The position numbers and the translations under genes are program-made. A stretch of 20,261 nucleotides of DNA, from NCBI GenBank assembly GCA_002369075.1, contig DFEG01000002.1, forward strand, positions 30,634 to 50,894. The letters are read 5' to 3'. Positions within the stretch are counted from its first letter, which is position 1, and every line of letters begins with the position of its first letter. Below, piece by piece: positions 1 to 7,471 of this stretch. The DNA comes from Bacteroidales bacterium UBA3808. Lineage in GTDB: Bacteria > Bacteroidota > Bacteroidia > Bacteroidales > Paludibacteraceae. The notes beneath the pieces were generated by a model that worked only from the letters and a program-made list of their open reading frames with translations, had not been told where the DNA came from and made no database searches.

Positions 1-15
1 GACAAGCCGAACGTG

Positions 16-1176
16 TTACATTTTTTCATTTTTTGTAACGTGAATTGACTCTATGCTATCCGCTTCGTTTGTGTTCGAATTGTTGCTGTATGACAAGAAT
101 AATTCGACCAATTGTACATTAACATAATAGTTTTCTTTTCCTTTCTTTTGCTTCTGTAGCAAGCCAAGATCTACTATTTTTTTCAAGTAACGAGATGCTG
201 TTTGTCGAGATACTTGTAGGTTTTTCTCAATATGTTCAATCTTCGTATAGGGATGATAGAACATACCATTCAGCAACTCATGATTGTATTTAGTCCCAAA
301 TACAGGTCTTAAAGCACGTTTGAACTTATCCATCAATACACTAATATGCTTAATAAGATCAATAGTGTCTTGTGCCGTTAGTTCAACTCCTTTTAGCATA
401 AATAGAATCCATTCTTCCCATTGCTGTGCGTTATCTGTATTTTTATCCCTAATAGCTTGAATTAGCCGATAATATTCTGCTTTATTATGAGTGATATAGC
501 GACTGAGATACAGAATTGGCAGATCCAGTAGTTTTGAAATGACCAAATATAGGATATTAACGATTCGTCCTGTACGTCCATTCCCATCGTAGAAGGGATG
601 AATACTTTCGAATTGATGATGAATAATAGCCATTTTGATAAGCGGATCAAGAGATGACATATCTTCATCGTTGATAAATTGCTCCAGATTTGCCATGAAT
701 TTCTCTATGACATTTCTGTCTTGTGGAGGAGTATATACTACTTCTCCGTCAGAACTACGTTTCAATTGAGTTCCAGGAGTACTTCGGAATCCCGCAGAGT
801 TAGACTCCAATATCTGCTGAACCCGTTTGATGTCATTCAATGTAAGGATATTCTTATTACGCACAAGACTGAAACCTGCAGTAATAGCTTCTCTATACAG
901 CAGAACCTCTTTGGTCGCAGCATTGATAATATCGTACGGGATTTCCATTCCCGCCCGGTACAAATCGTCCTGAGTTGTTACAATATTTTCCACTTCGGAA
1001 CTGTCTTTGGCTTCCTGCAATGTCAACGAACTAATCAGTATTTGTTCATTAGGAATAGTCAGTGCCACACCTTTTAGCTCCGCCAGTTTGCGGTTAGCAC
1101 GGTTGACTTGGCGTAAGATCTCTTTTGTTTCCAAATCATAAGGCAGAGGCAATGTGGGAATAATATATTCGCTCAT
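16..1176 (-). CDS. Fic-family protein (probable AMPylating enzyme) with C-terminal winged helix
   Basis: Fic proteins usually transfer AMP (less often another phosphate-containing group) to a hydroxyl of a target protein. This 386-aa protein has the full catalytic motif HPFYDGNGRTGR at residues 193-204, with catalytic His193, Asp197 and phosphate-binding Gly/Asn/Arg residues. An N-terminal inhibitory-helix motif of the [S/T]xxxE[G/N] type is visible as S59-xxx-E63-N64, which makes it a class II, self-inhibited Fic protein. Residues about 310-350 look like a winged helix-turn-helix. Length and layout resemble the SoFic type, near 370 aa. The start at 1176 gives the usual N-terminus. It is 25 nt downstream of the McrB-like gene on the same strand, so it is probably the last gene of the defence operon or an accessory beside it. 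The target is unknown. Family call firm; link to the operon inferred. Confidence 0.93.
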   Translation of the reverse strand: MSEYIIPTLPLPYDLETKEILRQVNRANRKLAELKGVALTIPNEQILISSLTLQEAKDSSEVENIVTTQDDLYRAGMEIPYDIINAATKEVLLYREAITAGFSLVRNKNILTLNDIKRVQQILESNSAGFRSTPGTQLKRSSDGEVVYTPPQDRNVIEKFMANLEQFINDEDMSSLDPLIKMAIIHHQFESIHPFYDGNGRTGRIVNILYLVISKLLDLPILYLSRYITHNKAEYYRLIQAIRDKNTDNAQQWEEWILFMLKGVELTAQDTIDLIKHISVLMDKFKRALRPVFGTKYNHELLNGMFYHPYTKIEHIEKNLQVSRQTASRYLKKIVDLGLLQKQKKGKENYYVNVQLVELFLSYSNNSNTNEADSIESIHVTKNEKM

Positions 1177-1201
1177 AGATGCAAAATTTAACTAACTATT
1201 T

Positions 1202-2830
1202 TTACGCCCAGTAACTGGTGTAGCCGGATTTGAGTTTGGCGAGCATCTCGTCAATCTTCTTGAGCGAAGCGCTGTCTTCGGCATGATTGCCGACGGTCTC
1301 TGTCAGCAGGTTCTTCAGCTCCCGCAGCACATGTTCGCAACGCTCGTTATCACCCTCGATACGCGACAGGATCTTCATGGATGTCATCTCATCCAGAGTC
1401 TGCCATAGTTCGGACTCCGGCGCAAAATGCAGGCGGTTGACGGCATAGAGCAGGAACTCGTTGCGCGTACGGTACGCTATCTTGAACGGCGTACCCTCCA
1501 GAATATTATTTACTTTGCCAAGATACTCAATCACATCCTCGCAAAGCGCTTGGTTGTCCGCATAGATATCGCGTCCCTCGGCTGCTTCGCCCATCAGATC
1601 CTCGCCTATATAGCCGAACTCGGCAGCTCCGCCGGCTTCCAGACCGCCGTGCAGATTCACTTCGTTCATCTCAATTGTCATCGCGCGGTCGAGCACTTTG
1701 CGCGAGAACGAGAAAGTCGTCTCGTCCATATTGACCGTTCCGACCACAAAGAGGTTCTCAGGAATAGTCAGCCGCTTTCCTCCGTCTTCGGTCTTGTAAG
1801 CCTTGCGTTCTTCGTCTGAATCAAACAGCTGATCAATCAGGCTGCCATACGCCTCGGTGTTCTCAAACGGTACAATCGGGTCGGTCTCAATGTGCCCGTC
1901 TTGCAGCTTGCGGCTCTCGATGACCGAGAGGTATTCCGCGAAATACTGCTCCACCGGCGCAAGGTTCATCTCGTCCAGACAAAGGAAATACGGACGCTTG
2001 GGATCCTGCATTGCCTTGGCGATAAACCGCAGGAACGGTCCCACCACATATTTCTCTCCGTTGATACGGCTCACGTAACCGATGAGATCGGATGAGTCAT
2101 GCCAGTTAGGTTTGACCTGAACCATGCAGAAGTTCCTCGGGCAGTTCTTTCCGTAGTCTTCTTCGTCCGCAGCCCAGCACGCCTTTGCCATCTCCCGCAC
2201 GATACGGCTTTTACCTGTTCCCGATATTCCCGCTAATAGCATAAACGGCTTCGTCCGCAATGCCGTCAAATAGGGAAGATAAGAGGAATCTGTAAATGGC
2301 TCTAAAATATTTTCTTTATTCTTATTCTCGGTCGAATTTCCTTCTTGAATATTAGACAAAATTCTAATTGCGATTGTTCCATCCACTTCCTCCTTGAATA
2401 ATAGGGCGGAATAGTTCTCAACTAGTATGTCGCGTATTGAAAAATTATTTACTCGAAGGTGATTTAAGTATATTCGACCATCATTTCTATAATATAAATT
2501 AACCCTATAATTGGCGATTTCCTGCGAACCAAAAAAAGAATTTACACTATCTGCAAGATTTCTGAATGTGCCAATACTATCTATGACTTTTATGCTAGAG
2601 TTAGATGACGATTGGTATAATGGAAGTTTTAGAACAATAAAACAAATAGCTTTTATACAGTCTTCTTTGTAAATTTTAAAAGAGATCTCTTTTTCTTCAC
2701 CTAATTGCATTGTACCTTTAACGATTAAGTCAAAGATTTCATTCGATAAATTGAGGCTGGTTTCACCAGAATTTCCTGCATTCAGTTTGAAGCCGCTATC
2801 TTGACGATGAACATACTTAATTTTTTCCAT
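1202..2830 (-). CDS. McrB-like AAA+ NTPase of a restriction system, mosaic gene
   Basis: This looks like the motor subunit of an NTP-dependent restriction system (McrB, R1.LlaJI, YdiS type), expected to hydrolyse GTP or ATP and drive a partner nuclease. The 542-aa protein has Walker A GISGTGKS at 201-208, a Walker B-like LCLDEMN at 283-289, and the McrB-type segment GTVNMDETTFSFS followed by KVLDRA at 364-383. Residues 1 to about 180 match no domain I know; in this family that position holds the DNA-target recognition domain. Base composition changes sharply near 2281 (residue about 183): sampled 60-nt lines upstream are 25-33% G+C and those downstream 55-57%. The gene is therefore probably a fusion of a foreign N-terminal domain to a native motor. 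No McrC gene is in the window; the putative nuclease gene is immediately upstream. An 80-nt gap (2831-2910) precedes the start, unusual for this operon. Confidence 0.88.
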   Translation of the reverse strand: MEKIKYVHRQDSGFKLNAGNSGETSLNLSNEIFDLIVKGTMQLGEEKEISFKIYKEDCIKAICFIVLKLPLYQSSSNSSIKVIDSIGTFRNLADSVNSFFGSQEIANYRVNLYYRNDGRIYLNHLRVNNFSIRDILVENYSALLFKEEVDGTIAIRILSNIQEGNSTENKNKENILEPFTDSSYLPYLTALRTKPFMLLAGISGTGKSRIVREMAKACWAADEEDYGKNCPRNFCMVQVKPNWHDSSDLIGYVSRINGEKYVVGPFLRFIAKAMQDPKRPYFLCLDEMNLAPVEQYFAEYLSVIESRKLQDGHIETDPIVPFENTEAYGSLIDQLFDSDEERKAYKTEDGGKRLTIPENLFVVGTVNMDETTFSFSRKVLDRAMTIEMNEVNLHGGLEAGGAAEFGYIGEDLMGEAAEGRDIYADNQALCEDVIEYLGKVNNILEGTPFKIAYRTRNEFLLYAVNRLHFAPESELWQTLDEMTSMKILSRIEGDNERCEHVLRELKNLLTETVGNHAEDSASLKKIDEMLAKLKSGYTSYWA

Positions 2831-2910
2831 AGTATATTTTATTTAGTCATTAGATAATTTACTAATTTGTCTATAATATTTTTACGCAATGATGCATAAA
2901 TTCATAATTG

Positions 2911-3954
2911 TTATAAGCAGATTTCTGGCTCCTTTACGGAGAACATTATATCTGGCTGCACTGCAATTTTTATTGGTTGAATTATAGTGTTCAAATGAAG
3001 CATATCGTTTTTGAAACGATTTACAACAGGATTTATATTGCGTACAAATGATTGACATTGCCTACAAATAATCAATTTCTTTTGAACTTCAGACATATCG
3101 AAGACCCTATATACAGAATAAGATGTCTCTCTTTTCGTAGATATAAATTCAAATTCTTGATTACTAAAAACAATTTGTTGATTAAACCTATAAAGAGTTG
3201 ATTTTACATCAATAAAATGATTTTTGTTTATGACAAAATCATATGGGAGTCCAGATTCCCGATCCTTATTATACCATTTGTATGAGTCAATTAAGTGCTG
3301 ATGGAGTTGTTTGTCCAAATAATCATTTATCAATTCCTCCCCTTGTTTACCAATTTGTGTAAATCTTTCTTCTGCTTGTTTTATATCATATCTAGTATAT
3401 TTCTTTGAAGTGCTTCCAATTTGAGAAACTATTTCTAAATCTTTTTGGAGTTCTGTAGACACATTGTCGATTTTAGATTCTATATGCATTAATAGAGCTT
3501 CTGACTCAAAAGAGGATGTATCATATACTTTATTTTCACGAGGAAGGAAACTGCGTATGATATCATAGTCAGTAGAAGTGTTGTCAATTAACCAAAAAAC
3601 AGCCTCGTTTCCTTCTAATCCGAACCAAACTAAGTAATATTTCCTGTTGGGATGAAGACTAGCAAACTCTCGAATCTTTTTTACTACAGAATCAGTATTT
3701 TTATTTCCTTTCCTGATTTTGGGGCTTCTAAATGAGCCATTAGGGGTCATGATTCTATCGAAATCACACTCCAATATATCACAATAATCTTCATAAATGA
3801 GCATTCCTAATGTACAATCTTCATCATAAAGGAATTCTAATACTTTCTCATAAAGACCAATATGAGTTTGCCTACTACTTGGAGAAAAGCCCAAATCAGC
3901 ATCTGTTAGAGCTTTATAACCTATTTTGCATTCTTGGTTAGTTTTGAAAAACAT
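2911..3954 (-). CDS. putative restriction nuclease, DUF3883/NO VEIN-like PD-(D/E)XK fold
   Basis: Probably the DNA-cutting subunit of the restriction part of this operon. In the 347-aa protein the C-terminal half contains a PD-(D/E)XK-like core. GEELIN at 205-210 supplies the usual first helix with Glu206/207, PYD at 237-239 supplies the first metal-binding Asp, and IDVKST at 248-253 gives the D-x-K pair Asp249/Lys251. A strand pair FSNQEFEF and YSVYRVFDM follows, the order seen in DUF3883 (NO VEIN C-terminal) proteins. The N-terminal half (1-180) is not recognised. CRQC at 297-300 is a lone cysteine pair. It starts 7 nt after the methyltransferase stop and ends 80 nt before the McrB-like gene, the place where a partner nuclease is expected. 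The core motif is seen; nuclease function is inferred from fold and context. It could instead be a recognition subunit. Confidence 0.7.
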   Translation of the reverse strand: MFFKTNQECKIGYKALTDADLGFSPSSRQTHIGLYEKVLEFLYDEDCTLGMLIYEDYCDILECDFDRIMTPNGSFRSPKIRKGNKNTDSVVKKIREFASLHPNRKYYLVWFGLEGNEAVFWLIDNTSTDYDIIRSFLPRENKVYDTSSFESEALLMHIESKIDNVSTELQKDLEIVSQIGSTSKKYTRYDIKQAEERFTQIGKQGEELINDYLDKQLHQHLIDSYKWYNKDRESGLPYDFVINKNHFIDVKSTLYRFNQQIVFSNQEFEFISTKRETSYSVYRVFDMSEVQKKLIICRQCQSFVRNINPVVNRFKNDMLHLNTIIQPIKIAVQPDIMFSVKEPEICL

Positions 3955-3961
3955 ATGGCAA

Positions 3962-5032
3962 TTATTTAATAATTCCAGTTTCTAATAGGTAATTCATAAT
4001 AGCATATACTACGTTCACGCTAACGGCATTACCTGCTTGTTTGTATAAAGCTCCCTCGGAAACATGAGCCTCTTGCGCGTTTTGACTCCATGTGTGGGGG
4101 AAGCCTTGTAACATCATTGCTTCTTTTGGGGTAAGTCTACGAATATCCAATTGGCACAAATCCTCTTTCGATAGATTGGTCACAGGATTATCAGCCCCTC
4201 GGGTATGAATATATCCTAAAGAATAATAATTATCTTGACATGCTCGATGCATCTTGTGCATGGTCGCTGTTAGAGGCCTTGCTGGATCTTGATTAATCTC
4301 AGAGTTTGATTTGAAAGAACCACTTCCGTCACTAAGTATGGTTGGCTTGATTCTTTCTGACAAATTGTATTTATTCGGAACCTCTTGCTCCAACACATCG
4401 AGCACAGAATTTTGTTTTTCAAGACTCGTCTGCTCAAAGATGCCGTCAAAATGAGCCTTAATCGATTTTGCAGAAAAATCAATATCTCGTTTGTGTTGTC
4501 CTCGAATACCCAAGATGTACACTCTATTACGTGTCTGTGCTAAATGAAAATCACAAGTGTTGAAAATATCGTAATAGATATCATAGCCCAAATCCTCAAG
4601 GCATCGTTTGATAACCTTAAAAGTGTTTCCTTTGTCGTGGTTGTACAAGTTCTTAACGTTTTCTAGTAAAATATACTTAGGCTTTTGCACTTTTAGAATA
4701 TCAAGAATACGGAAGAACATTTGCCCCCTGTCTTGATCTTCAAATCCAAGTTGGCTCCCCATCATACTAAATGTCTGACAAGGGAAACCGCCTGTTAATA
4801 GCTCGAACTTAGGCAATGCCTTAATATTTTTTTTGTTGGATGTAAATGCGACAATGTCTCCTATATCTACTTCCTCATCAGTCGGATGGAAATTCGCGCA
4901 ATATGTAGCACGAGCATTGGAATCAATCTCTGAGAATCCAACACACTTCATTTCCACGCCTAAATCTTGTTGAATCAAGTCTAAAGCGTGACGAAATCCC
5001 CCTATGCCTGCAAATAACTCTAAGTGCTTCAT
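3962..5032 (-). CDS. DNA (cytosine-5-)methyltransferase M3
   Basis: Transfers a methyl group from S-adenosylmethionine to C5 of cytosine in a target sequence, protecting host DNA from the cognate nuclease. This 356-aa protein has motif I LELFAGIGG (4-12), motif IV GGFPCQTFS with catalytic Cys85, motif VI ENV (124-126), motif VIII QTRNR (166-170), motif IX LTPKEAMMLQGFP and motif X QAGNAVSV. The target-recognition domain lies at about 195-300. The frame stays open upstream to 5110, but the start at 5032 is preferred because it makes a 4-nt ATGA overlap with the preceding methyltransferase stop and begins directly at motif I, as the family does. Its pairing with M2 resembles LlaJI and BsuMI, where two C5 enzymes serve one restriction system, often methylating opposite strands of an asymmetric site. 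Target sequence unknown. Confidence 0.97.
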   Translation of the reverse strand: MKHLELFAGIGGFRHALDLIQQDLGVEMKCVGFSEIDSNARATYCANFHPTDEEVDIGDIVAFTSNKKNIKALPKFELLTGGFPCQTFSMMGSQLGFEDQDRGQMFFRILDILKVQKPKYILLENVKNLYNHDKGNTFKVIKRCLEDLGYDIYYDIFNTCDFHLAQTRNRVYILGIRGQHKRDIDFSAKSIKAHFDGIFEQTSLEKQNSVLDVLEQEVPNKYNLSERIKPTILSDGSGSFKSNSEINQDPARPLTATMHKMHRACQDNYYSLGYIHTRGADNPVTNLSKEDLCQLDIRRLTPKEAMMLQGFPHTWSQNAQEAHVSEGALYKQAGNAVSVNVVYAIMNYLLETGIIK

Positions 5033-6159
5033 TTCAAAAACTTCATTACTCCCATTCCTATAGCTTGCGCTAACTTTACAGGGACAGCATTTCCAATTTG
5101 AGCGTACCACGAATTTTGCGATCCAGTAAATACATAGTCATCAGGGAATGTTTGTATTCTTGCAGCCTCTCTCGGACTTAAGCCACGAGACTCCCAAGGA
5201 TGAATATACATATTGCAATCGAACCGCATGTGTGCTGTAATAGTTTTGCAGATTTGTTCTTCAGAAAGTTTAAAGTACTTATCTTTGAAGATGTCATTTC
5301 TGCTTTTATAAGGCATAATATCAGCGATAGATTTATGTAAGGAATTTGCTCCTTGCGGAAGACGTCTAAAAATTTCAATATCGCGCGGATTATTGTACCT
5401 GTTCTTGTGGTTGTATAGTTTAGAAATGGTTCTATCTCCATTGATAAAGTGGTAGAACTCATTATCTACGTACACAAAATTCCTTTCGGTAAAACCAGAT
5501 TGTTCATTCTCAATATCTGTTTTCCCCTTTTCGGCCTTTGCCTCTAAATGTGGCAAACCAACTAAGGCATCGCGCAAAACAAATGCCTGTCGCCTGTTCT
5601 TGTGTATTTCTGCGAAGATTTCCTTTGGTTCAATACCCATACGATTGCCAATGAAAATCAAGCGTTCTCTATTCTGGGGCACACCATAGTCTTGAGCTTT
5701 GAACAACTCAAAGTCAAATAGGTATTCATCTCCTAAATACTCGCGGAAATTTTGACGTATCTCATCTATCTTATTGGCCATGCCTTTTACATTCTCCATA
5801 ATGAAGAACTTTGGGCGAACTTTACTTAAGAAAGTAAGATACGCTTTGTATAGTTGATTGCGAGGATCGTCTAATATGCGCTGACGATTCGCCATAGAGA
5901 AGCCTTGACAGGGAGGCCCGCCACAAACAAGTGTTGCTCCTTTCATATGGTGAGCGTATTCGTCAAAATGCTCATTCAGTGAGTTTATGTCACCGACAAA
6001 ATAGCGTTCATTTGGCAAATCTCGATTTGCCTTGTATGTTGCACAGTATTCTGGGACTATCTCGTTAACGAAACATGGAGTAAATCCTGCTTGCTCTAGA
6101 CCAAGGCTTAAGCCTCCTGCTCCTGCAAATAAATCTATGAAAGTATATTTCTTTTTCAT
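5029..6159 (-). CDS. DNA (cytosine-5-)methyltransferase M2
   Basis: A second cytosine-5 DNA methyltransferase, 376 aa. Visible motifs: I FIDLFAGAGGLSLG (7-20), IV GGPPCQGFS with catalytic Cys84, VI ENV (122-124), VIII QNRER (162-166), IX SPREAARIQTFPDDY and X QIGNAVPVKLAQ. The region about 195-315 between motifs VIII and IX is the target-recognition domain; it differs clearly from those of M1 and M3, so a different site or strand is likely. The start at 6159 overlaps the stop of the membrane protein gene (ATGA at 6156-6159), and its own stop overlaps the M3 start in the same way, so the three are probably translationally coupled. It is closer in style to M1 than to M3 (shared LFAGAGGLSLG-like and AARIQ motifs). 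All catalytic motifs appear intact. Confidence 0.97.
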   Translation of the reverse strand: MKKKYTFIDLFAGAGGLSLGLEQAGFTPCFVNEIVPEYCATYKANRDLPNERYFVGDINSLNEHFDEYAHHMKGATLVCGGPPCQGFSMANRQRILDDPRNQLYKAYLTFLSKVRPKFFIMENVKGMANKIDEIRQNFREYLGDEYLFDFELFKAQDYGVPQNRERLIFIGNRMGIEPKEIFAEIHKNRRQAFVLRDALVGLPHLEAKAEKGKTDIENEQSGFTERNFVYVDNEFYHFINGDRTISKLYNHKNRYNNPRDIEIFRRLPQGANSLHKSIADIMPYKSRNDIFKDKYFKLSEEQICKTITAHMRFDCNMYIHPWESRGLSPREAARIQTFPDDYVFTGSQNSWYAQIGNAVPVKLAQAIGMGVMKFLK

Positions 6160-6563
6160 TTGAAATTATCAAGGATTTTCTCCATTTCAATTTGCATCAA
6201 ACCCATTTGCCTGTCTAATCTCTCGCAATGGTCGATTTGTTCATCAATTAGTTTAATCTGAGCATCTACGCCATCACCGCTAGCCATATAGAATGTTCTG
6301 CGAGGTTCGTGTTCTATCTGTTTCTTCTGCGCTTGCAAATCCAAAATCTGCATAGAAAGACGAAACCTTTCTACAGTCAGTTTGTTGATTTCAACAGATA
6401 TGTTGGCTCTTGTTGCTCGGTTTGTGTCATTGATCAGTCGGTTTACTTCTTTTGTTGTTTGTCGGCTACTCCAAATGGCAATTACAACAGATATCGCAGC
6501 AAAAAGAATAGTAACAACCGCCAATACTATCGAAATAATCTCATATGTTGTTAAGTCAAGCAT
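6156..6563 (-). CDS. small membrane-anchored coiled-coil protein, unknown function
   Basis: The 135-aa protein has one strong hydrophobic segment at about residues 8-31 (IISIVLAVVTILFAAISVVIAI). A long charged helical region follows at about 35-135, likely a coiled coil, with a short break near 87-100 (EPRRTFYMASGDG). No signal peptidase site is evident, so it is probably a single-pass inner-membrane protein with its helical tail in the cytoplasm. I do not recognise a named family. It starts 2 nt after the CARF-like gene and overlaps the M2 start by 4 nt, so it is embedded in the operon. Small membrane proteins beside nucleotide-sensing proteins often act as membrane-disrupting effectors or anchors in anti-phage systems; that role is inference. 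Membrane topology is well supported, function is not. Confidence 0.8.
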   Translation of the reverse strand: MLDLTTYEIISIVLAVVTILFAAISVVIAIWSSRQTTKEVNRLINDTNRATRANISVEINKLTVERFRLSMQILDLQAQKKQIEHEPRRTFYMASGDGVDAQIKLIDEQIDHCERLDRQMGLMQIEMEKILDNFK

Positions 6564-6565
6564 CT

Positions 6566-7471
6566 TTATGCGTTCTCTGATGGGAAATGAAGAGTGTATG
6601 ACACGCTATCTCCTATTCCTTTACAGTATTTGGGATTGTATTCATTGCAAGGCAAATAGCATAGGGCAATTTCCGGATGTTGCATATAACATCTATACGC
6701 AGCTACTGCGCTTGGCTTAGGGCCAAAGGAGGCTAATATGATATTAGAGTCTATTTCCGCATTGATTGCATTATCTATTGCATTGTATCCTAAATCATCA
6801 GAATATGCATTTATGTGATTTGATATAACATCTTCTTCTTTTAGACCAAACTCTTTGCAAATTCTCAAATGTGTCTCTACATTATTTCTATTAGGATTTT
6901 CAAATTGACTCCCCTCCTGAACTAATAAATGCACTTTATGTGGTTCGTATTTATATAGCATGTATTTTGTGCGTTCTGCATCAAAACCGGTAATCAATAT
7001 AAGAGATGTTTCCTTCCCTAAATCATATATTCCGGAATGTTTCAATAATAGCCGTGGCTGGTTTGGCTCGCGACTAATCCAATCTTTTGCATATGTTTGG
7101 GGCATGTGATATACAATATCTACTTTTTGAACTTTGGTCCTCAATACATATAATATTGTCCAAACGATATTTCGAGACATTGTAGTTATATCCAAAATGA
7201 TGTCATCGTTGATATCGACCTTCGTTCCTACCTCCTTGTTTAGTTCTTGCCAATTTCGGATAGAATCATTACAAATGTCCACATAATTAATTGCAATAGA
7301 TTCTTTTTTACATGCATTTTCTATTTGTGAGAGTTGTTCATAAAATGATTCACTATGATTAGAGGAATTCCTTATCAACAGAACTTCCGTAAAGGAATAT
7401 TGCATGTCTTTGAGAAAGCCCTTTGATGAACGCTCTTCCCAGCTAGGATATATAATTAATATTTTTTTCAT
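6566..7471 (-). CDS. tandem CARF-like Rossmann protein, candidate ligand sensor
   Basis: The 301-aa protein is made of two similar halves. ILIIYPSWEERS (4-15) aligns with ILITGFDAERT (158-168). DDIILDITTMSRNIV (89-103) aligns with DSNIILASFGPKPSAVA (241-257). VDIVYHMPQTY (117-127) aligns with IALCYLPCNEY (268-278). Each half follows the CARF order: strand, polar loop, helix, strand with LI/LLV, then a late hydrophobic strand ending in a TGGTKPM-like turn, here ITTMSR and FGPKPS. CARF domains bind cyclic oligoadenylates or other nucleotides in CRISPR and related defence. No effector domain (HEPN, nuclease, TIR) is fused to it. It overlaps the ATPase stop by 4 nt (ATGA) and sits 2 nt before the membrane protein gene. 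The internal duplication is visible; the CARF relationship is inferred from fold pattern and needs structure prediction. Confidence 0.6.
   Translation of the reverse strand: MKKILIIYPSWEERSSKGFLKDMQYSFTEVLLIRNSSNHSESFYEQLSQIENACKKESIAINYVDICNDSIRNWQELNKEVGTKVDINDDIILDITTMSRNIVWTILYVLRTKVQKVDIVYHMPQTYAKDWISREPNQPRLLLKHSGIYDLGKETSLILITGFDAERTKYMLYKYEPHKVHLLVQEGSQFENPNRNNVETHLRICKEFGLKEEDVISNHINAYSDDLGYNAIDNAINAEIDSNIILASFGPKPSAVAAYRCYMQHPEIALCYLPCNEYNPKYCKGIGDSVSYTLHFPSENA

Noticed and set aside
1177..1201. Promoter for fic (TAAATTTTG on the minus strand)
   Set aside because: The box has one base too many for TAnnTTTG and would put the transcription start at or past the start codon.
5033..5110. 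26-codon N-terminal extension of methyltransferase M3
   Set aside because: It overlaps the M2 coding end and precedes motif I with non-family sequence; the ATG at 5032 gives the ATGA overlap.
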